This document shows, piece after piece, positions 6,911 to 9,634 of a stretch of 9,634 nucleotides of DNA (its first letter is position 1; every line of letters begins with the position of its first letter). A program made the translations under genes and the position numbers. The notes below the pieces were generated by a model. It had not been told where the DNA came from and did no database searches. It was given only the letters and a program-made list of their open reading frames with translations. Source of the DNA: Rhodospirillaceae bacterium UBA6608 (GTDB taxonomy: Bacteria > Pseudomonadota > Alphaproteobacteria > Rhodospirillales_A > Casp-alpha2); the NCBI GenBank assembly GCA_002433335.1, contig DJHY01000078.1:1-9634 (forward strand). The letters are read 5' to 3'.

Positions 6911-7824
6911 CCGCCGCCACCCTGCCGAGCCTCGCCGTCCACGGATTTTCGGAATCGGCCGCCCAGGCCCGACTGTTGGCCGAAAGCCTGGGCGCGCCCT
7001 ATGCCGATATCGAGGTTCACCGCTTCCCCGACGGCGAAAGCCTGGTTCGCGTGGATAGCACGGCGAAGACGGTCGTCGTCTATCGCTCGCTCGACGATCC
7101 GAATGACAAGCTGATCGAGTTGATGCTGGCAGCCTCGGCCCTGCGCGACGGCGGGGCCAAGCGTTTGATCCTGGTCACGCCGTATCTTTGTTACATGCGC
7201 CAGGACATGGTGTTTCACCCCGGCGAGGCCGTCAGCCAGACGGTCGTCTGCGGCTTTCTCGACAACCTGTTCGACGCTGTCATCACGGTCGATCCGCACC
7301 TGCACCGCACGTCGGACCTGGCTTCGGTCTTTCCCACGGCACGTGCCGAAGCTCTGTCGGCGGCCCCGTTGCTGGCGGCGCGGCTACTGGAACGCGACAT
7401 CGCGCGGGATACGATCCTTGTCGGGCCGGACGGCGAATCCCGCCAATGGGTCGAAGCCGTCGCCGCCCCATTGTCCCTGGATGTGCTGGTCGGACAGAAG
7501 GAACGCGCCGGCGACCGGAAAGTGGCGATTGAGATTCCCGGTATCGAACAGGCTGCCGGTCGGGCGGTCATTCTGGTTGATGACGTGATCTCGACCGGCA
7601 TGACCCTGGCTGGGGCCGCGCGCCTGCTGCTGGCCGCCGGGACGACGGGCGCCGAGGTCATGACCGTGCATATGCTGGGCGACCCCACGGTTCCGGCGTT
7701 GCTCCGTGATGCGGGGATCGCGCGGATCGAATCCTCAGATTCCGTGCCCCACGAAAGCAATGCAGTCCTTCTGGCCCCGATGCTGGCGGATAGCGTCCGC
7801 CGGATGTTGGGTCAGCTCCGCTAA
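6907..7824 (+). CDS. Ribose-phosphate pyrophosphokinase homologue (archaeal-like PRPP synthetase)
   Basis: The ATG at 6907 overlaps the preceding stop (ATGA) and gives 305 residues, the usual length. An in-frame ATG at 6676 would lie deep inside the phosphorylase gene and is not credible. Motifs in order: HRFPDGES (38-45), PYLCYMRQD (92-100), [10 protein letters not shown] (126-135), GPDGES (173-178), catalytic-loop QKERAGD (197-203) keeping the Lys198-x-Arg200 pair, and the PRPP-binding [11 protein letters not shown] (224-234). PRPP synthetase makes PRPP from ribose 5-phosphate and ATP. RQDM in place of the bacterial RQDRK, VDPH, and the GPDGE loop look like archaeal-type enzymes, so it is likely a second copy beside a standard prs elsewhere. 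No ribosome site is seen; translation probably depends on coupling to the phosphorylase, which suggests shared pathway and dosage. Its stop overlaps the convergent Rieske gene by 4 nt. Confidence 0.88.
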   Translation: MTAATLPSLAVHGFSESAAQARLLAESLGAPYADIEVHRFPDGESLVRVDSTAKTVVVYRSLDDPNDKLIELMLAASALRDGGAKRLILVTPYLCYMRQDMVFHPGEAVSQTVVCGFLDNLFDAVITVDPHLHRTSDLASVFPTARAEALSAAPLLAARLLERDIARDTILVGPDGESRQWVEAVAAPLSLDVLVGQKERAGDRKVAIEIPGIEQAAGRAVILVDDVISTGMTLAGAARLLLAAGTTGAEVMTVHMLGDPTVPALLRDAGIARIESSDSVPHESNAVLLAPMLADSVRRMLGQLR

Positions 7825-9431
7825 ATCTCTTCCGCAACGAAGGCCATGGCCTGCCGCGCCGTGCGCAGCGGATGTTTGCGCTTCAACGGGGCGTGCAGGA
7901 ACCGGTTCACCGCGGCCAACCCCATCGGCATCCATGGTGCCCCAGGTCGCGCGCCATGCTCCTCGTCCATGGCCATAATCAGTTTCAACAAATGGGCGGC
8001 GACGATGTATTCGAACTGACCGTGATCGAACAACCTCTGTTTTTGATCGCGCAGGAAGACATCTACATCCGGCACGGCCCAAGCCGAGGTATCCATATCC
8101 GGATCGGTAAACCCGGCGTTGCGCCCCAGGAAGCACCCCAACTGCAACAAACCCTGCGGCCATAACATGGGCCAGCGCGTACAGGTCGCCCGCACGGCAT
8201 TGCCGAAGGTCAGGGCATGGGTGAACGACAGCCAGCCCACGTTCTTCGACAGCGGCAGGTCCGCGTGGTTCTGATATCGGGTATCGAAATGCAGCATCTG
8301 CCAGGACGCCGCCGCCATGGCGGCATCGTAGGTCGCCTCCGGCGCGGCCAGCCCGCCCGCAATCGCTTCCAGAATCGGGCGGAGCCGCCCGGATCGCAGG
8401 GCTTCCGGATCGGGCACGACAGTCCCGCCCGAATTGGCAACGCCCAACACTTCGCCATAGGCCCGGAACTGGGGAATCAGGTCTTCCCGCGTCGCCAGGG
8501 CCAGGGAGCGAACCAGCATCAGCAACAACGGCTCATAGACTTCTTCCGCGCCCAAGGCGTCGATCAGTTGCCCGGTCTTGTAGACATAGATCAGGGAATG
8601 GCCGAAATCCTGGTAATGGGCCAGGGCGGCGCGGGCCAGCACCGGCGCCAACATGGCGTAGCTCAATCCCGCCTCGACCGCGCCGCGCGCCATGGCGCAG
8701 GCTGCTTCTTCGTCCTCGGCTTCCAATGCCGCCAGGAACGCGCCCTCGGCGAAGGGACGTGGCGGCGGGAACGGCACCGGCGGCTCCCGCCGGGCATCCC
8801 AGGCAACATGGCCGACCGCTTCCAGGACCGCCGTCAGGGCCAGATCGGATTGGTCTGCGTATTCCCGCCCCAGGGTCAGCCAATCGGCGGCGGCAGGCAC
8901 GGCATGGGTGGTGCCGTATTCAAACCGCGAGGCGGTCATGCGGATAACCCGGCGCAACGCGTCGGCCAGGTCCCCGTCCACGGACCGCAGGCGCGCCAGC
9001 TCCCGCGCCATGCGGCCGTATTCGTGCCGGTCGACCGAAGCCTGAATACCGCGCAGGGCGGCTTCCGCCCGCTCGTCGTCACTCGGCCCGCTCAGATCGA
9101 CGAAGATTCCCCCGTCCTTAACCTCGACCGGATAGACGGTCAGATCGTCGCCACCGAGCACAGCCTGACCGTTGGCTAGATCGAACTTCCAGTTATGCCA
9201 GTTGCAGGTCAGCAGGCAGGCCGCGCCCCCATCCGCCCCCTTGCCGGTCGCGACATGCCCTTCGACCAAGGGGTAGCCCTCATGCGGGCACCGGTTGTCG
9301 CAGGCAAAGATTCTCTCTTCGACACGGAACAGCGCGATCTGCCGCCCATCGACGCGCACGGCGGCCTTGCCGCCCGCATCCAGAACGGTCAGATCGGCGA
9401 TGCGTCGCCAGCTATCGGGTCGGCTATCCAT
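7821..9431 (-). CDS. Rieske [2Fe-2S] domain fused to a large helical domain of unknown function
   Basis: The product has 536 residues. Residues about 8-115 form a Rieske domain with an intact cluster site: Cys48-Pro-His50 in CDNRCPHEGYPL and Cys76-Asn-Trp-His79 in CNWHNWKFDLANG. The gap between the two halves is 25 residues, longer than the usual 15-17, owing to a Gly/Ala-rich insert (ATGKGADGGA, 61-70). Residues about 120-536 are mostly helical and rich in His and Trp, with AHYQDFGHSLIYVYKTGQ (271-288) holding His272, Asp275 and His278 as a possible metal site. I do not recognise this domain; it does not look like the START-type catalytic domain of ring-hydroxylating oxygenases. There is no signal peptide, so it is probably a cytoplasmic redox protein. 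Start: ATG at 9431, without a clear ribosome site. It follows a DUF2155 gene by 54 nt in the same direction and runs head-on into the PRPP synthetase gene. Confidence 0.85.
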   Translation of the reverse strand: MDSRPDSWRRIADLTVLDAGGKAAVRVDGRQIALFRVEERIFACDNRCPHEGYPLVEGHVATGKGADGGAACLLTCNWHNWKFDLANGQAVLGGDDLTVYPVEVKDGGIFVDLSGPSDDERAEAALRGIQASVDRHEYGRMARELARLRSVDGDLADALRRVIRMTASRFEYGTTHAVPAAADWLTLGREYADQSDLALTAVLEAVGHVAWDARREPPVPFPPPRPFAEGAFLAALEAEDEEAACAMARGAVEAGLSYAMLAPVLARAALAHYQDFGHSLIYVYKTGQLIDALGAEEVYEPLLLMLVRSLALATREDLIPQFRAYGEVLGVANSGGTVVPDPEALRSGRLRPILEAIAGGLAAPEATYDAAMAAASWQMLHFDTRYQNHADLPLSKNVGWLSFTHALTFGNAVRATCTRWPMLWPQGLLQLGCFLGRNAGFTDPDMDTSAWAVPDVDVFLRDQKQRLFDHGQFEYIVAAHLLKLIMAMDEEHGARPGAPWMPMGLAAVNRFLHAPLKRKHPLRTARQAMAFVAEEI

Positions 9432-9485
9432 GGCACTTAAGCCCGCCCATGGTCTGGAGGAAGAGAACGAACGCTTATTGCCCGG

Positions 9486-9634
9486 TTATTGGCCAGGCGC
9501 GGCATCCGCGGGGTCGGCGCAATCCAATACCCAGATATCGTACACCGGATGCTCAAGGGCGTTGAGCGCAGGGCTGGAGGCGAACATCCAGCCGCGAAAC
9601 AGGCTGACTGCCGGCTCGCCCGGGCGAATCTCCC
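9486..9634 (-). CDS. DUF2155 domain protein, C-terminal end only
   Basis: The minus strand from the window edge to TAA (9488-9486) encodes 48 residues that end a larger protein. FRGWMFASSPALNALEHPVY (12-31) followed by DIWVLDC (32-38) closely matches the C-terminal signature I know from alphaproteobacterial DUF2155 proteins, which are small, usually exported, and of unknown function. As I recall, in many Alphaproteobacteria this gene lies next to aat and a gene for an NDUFA12-like complex I protein. The tail PADAAPGQ is variable. The N-terminus lies outside the window. It probably shares a transcript with the Rieske fusion gene 54 nt downstream. Confidence 0.85.
   Translation of the reverse strand, partial: EIRPGEPAVSLFRGWMFASSPALNALEHPVYDIWVLDCADPADAAPGQ

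Noticed and set aside
8217..9179. 320-residue plus-strand open frame opposite the Rieske fusion gene
   Set aside because: It is antisense to a gene with an intact Rieske motif; its product is Gln/Arg/Gly-rich without recognisable motifs.
7821..9431. Ring-hydroxylating dioxygenase alpha subunit
   Set aside because: Beyond the Rieske domain, the sequence does not follow the mononuclear-iron catalytic domain, and the single H-x2-D-x2-H motif has a different spacing from the usual facial triad.

Overview
The window reads as GC-rich bacterial chromosome, most likely from an alphaproteobacterium and perhaps the Rhodospirillales. Three things point there: the gene block aroQ-accB-accC-aat, the C-terminal end of a DUF2155 protein (a family I know from Alphaproteobacteria) at the far edge, and a fused ThiS-ThiG protein. 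Coding density is high. I see no mobile element, rRNA, tRNA or CRISPR array, and no gene-free stretch over 300 bases.

Layout. (1) Bases 1-912, minus strand: a ThiS-ThiG fusion for thiamine thiazole synthesis, its C-terminus cut by the window edge. (2) Bases 913-1065: a divergent promoter region with a fair sigma70-like promoter for thiSG. (3) Bases 1066-4045, plus strand: a compact housekeeping operon of aroQ (shikimate pathway), accB and accC (biotin carboxyl carrier and biotin carboxylase of acetyl-CoA carboxylase) and aat (N-end rule aminoacyl transferase). (4) Bases 4153-5272, plus strand: two exported proteins, a rhodanese with an intact Cys loop and a DsrE-like protein, a candidate periplasmic sulfur-handling pair. 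(5) Bases 5387-7824, plus strand: a type-2 'thymidine phosphorylase' that resembles archaeal AMP/NMP phosphorylases, coupled through an ATGA overlap to an archaeal-looking ribose-phosphate pyrophosphokinase. This looks like a nucleotide-ribose recycling module. (6) Bases 7821-9431, minus strand: an unusual 536-residue protein with an N-terminal Rieske [2Fe-2S] domain and a helical domain of about 400 residues that I do not recognise. (7) Bases 9486-9634, minus strand: the C-terminal end of a DUF2155 protein.

Gene logic. The two ends of the segment are conserved housekeeping genes that, as I recall, lie close together in many Alphaproteobacteria. The roughly 5.4 kb between aat and the DUF2155 gene holds five less common genes (rhodanese, DsrE-like, NMP phosphorylase, PRPP synthetase homologue, Rieske fusion) and is the accessory part of the window. 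The best candidates for under-described biology are the Rieske fusion, the phosphorylase/PRPP synthetase pair, the exported rhodanese/DsrE pair, and the question of how a sulfur carrier with an internal Gly-Gly works in the ThiS-ThiG fusion.
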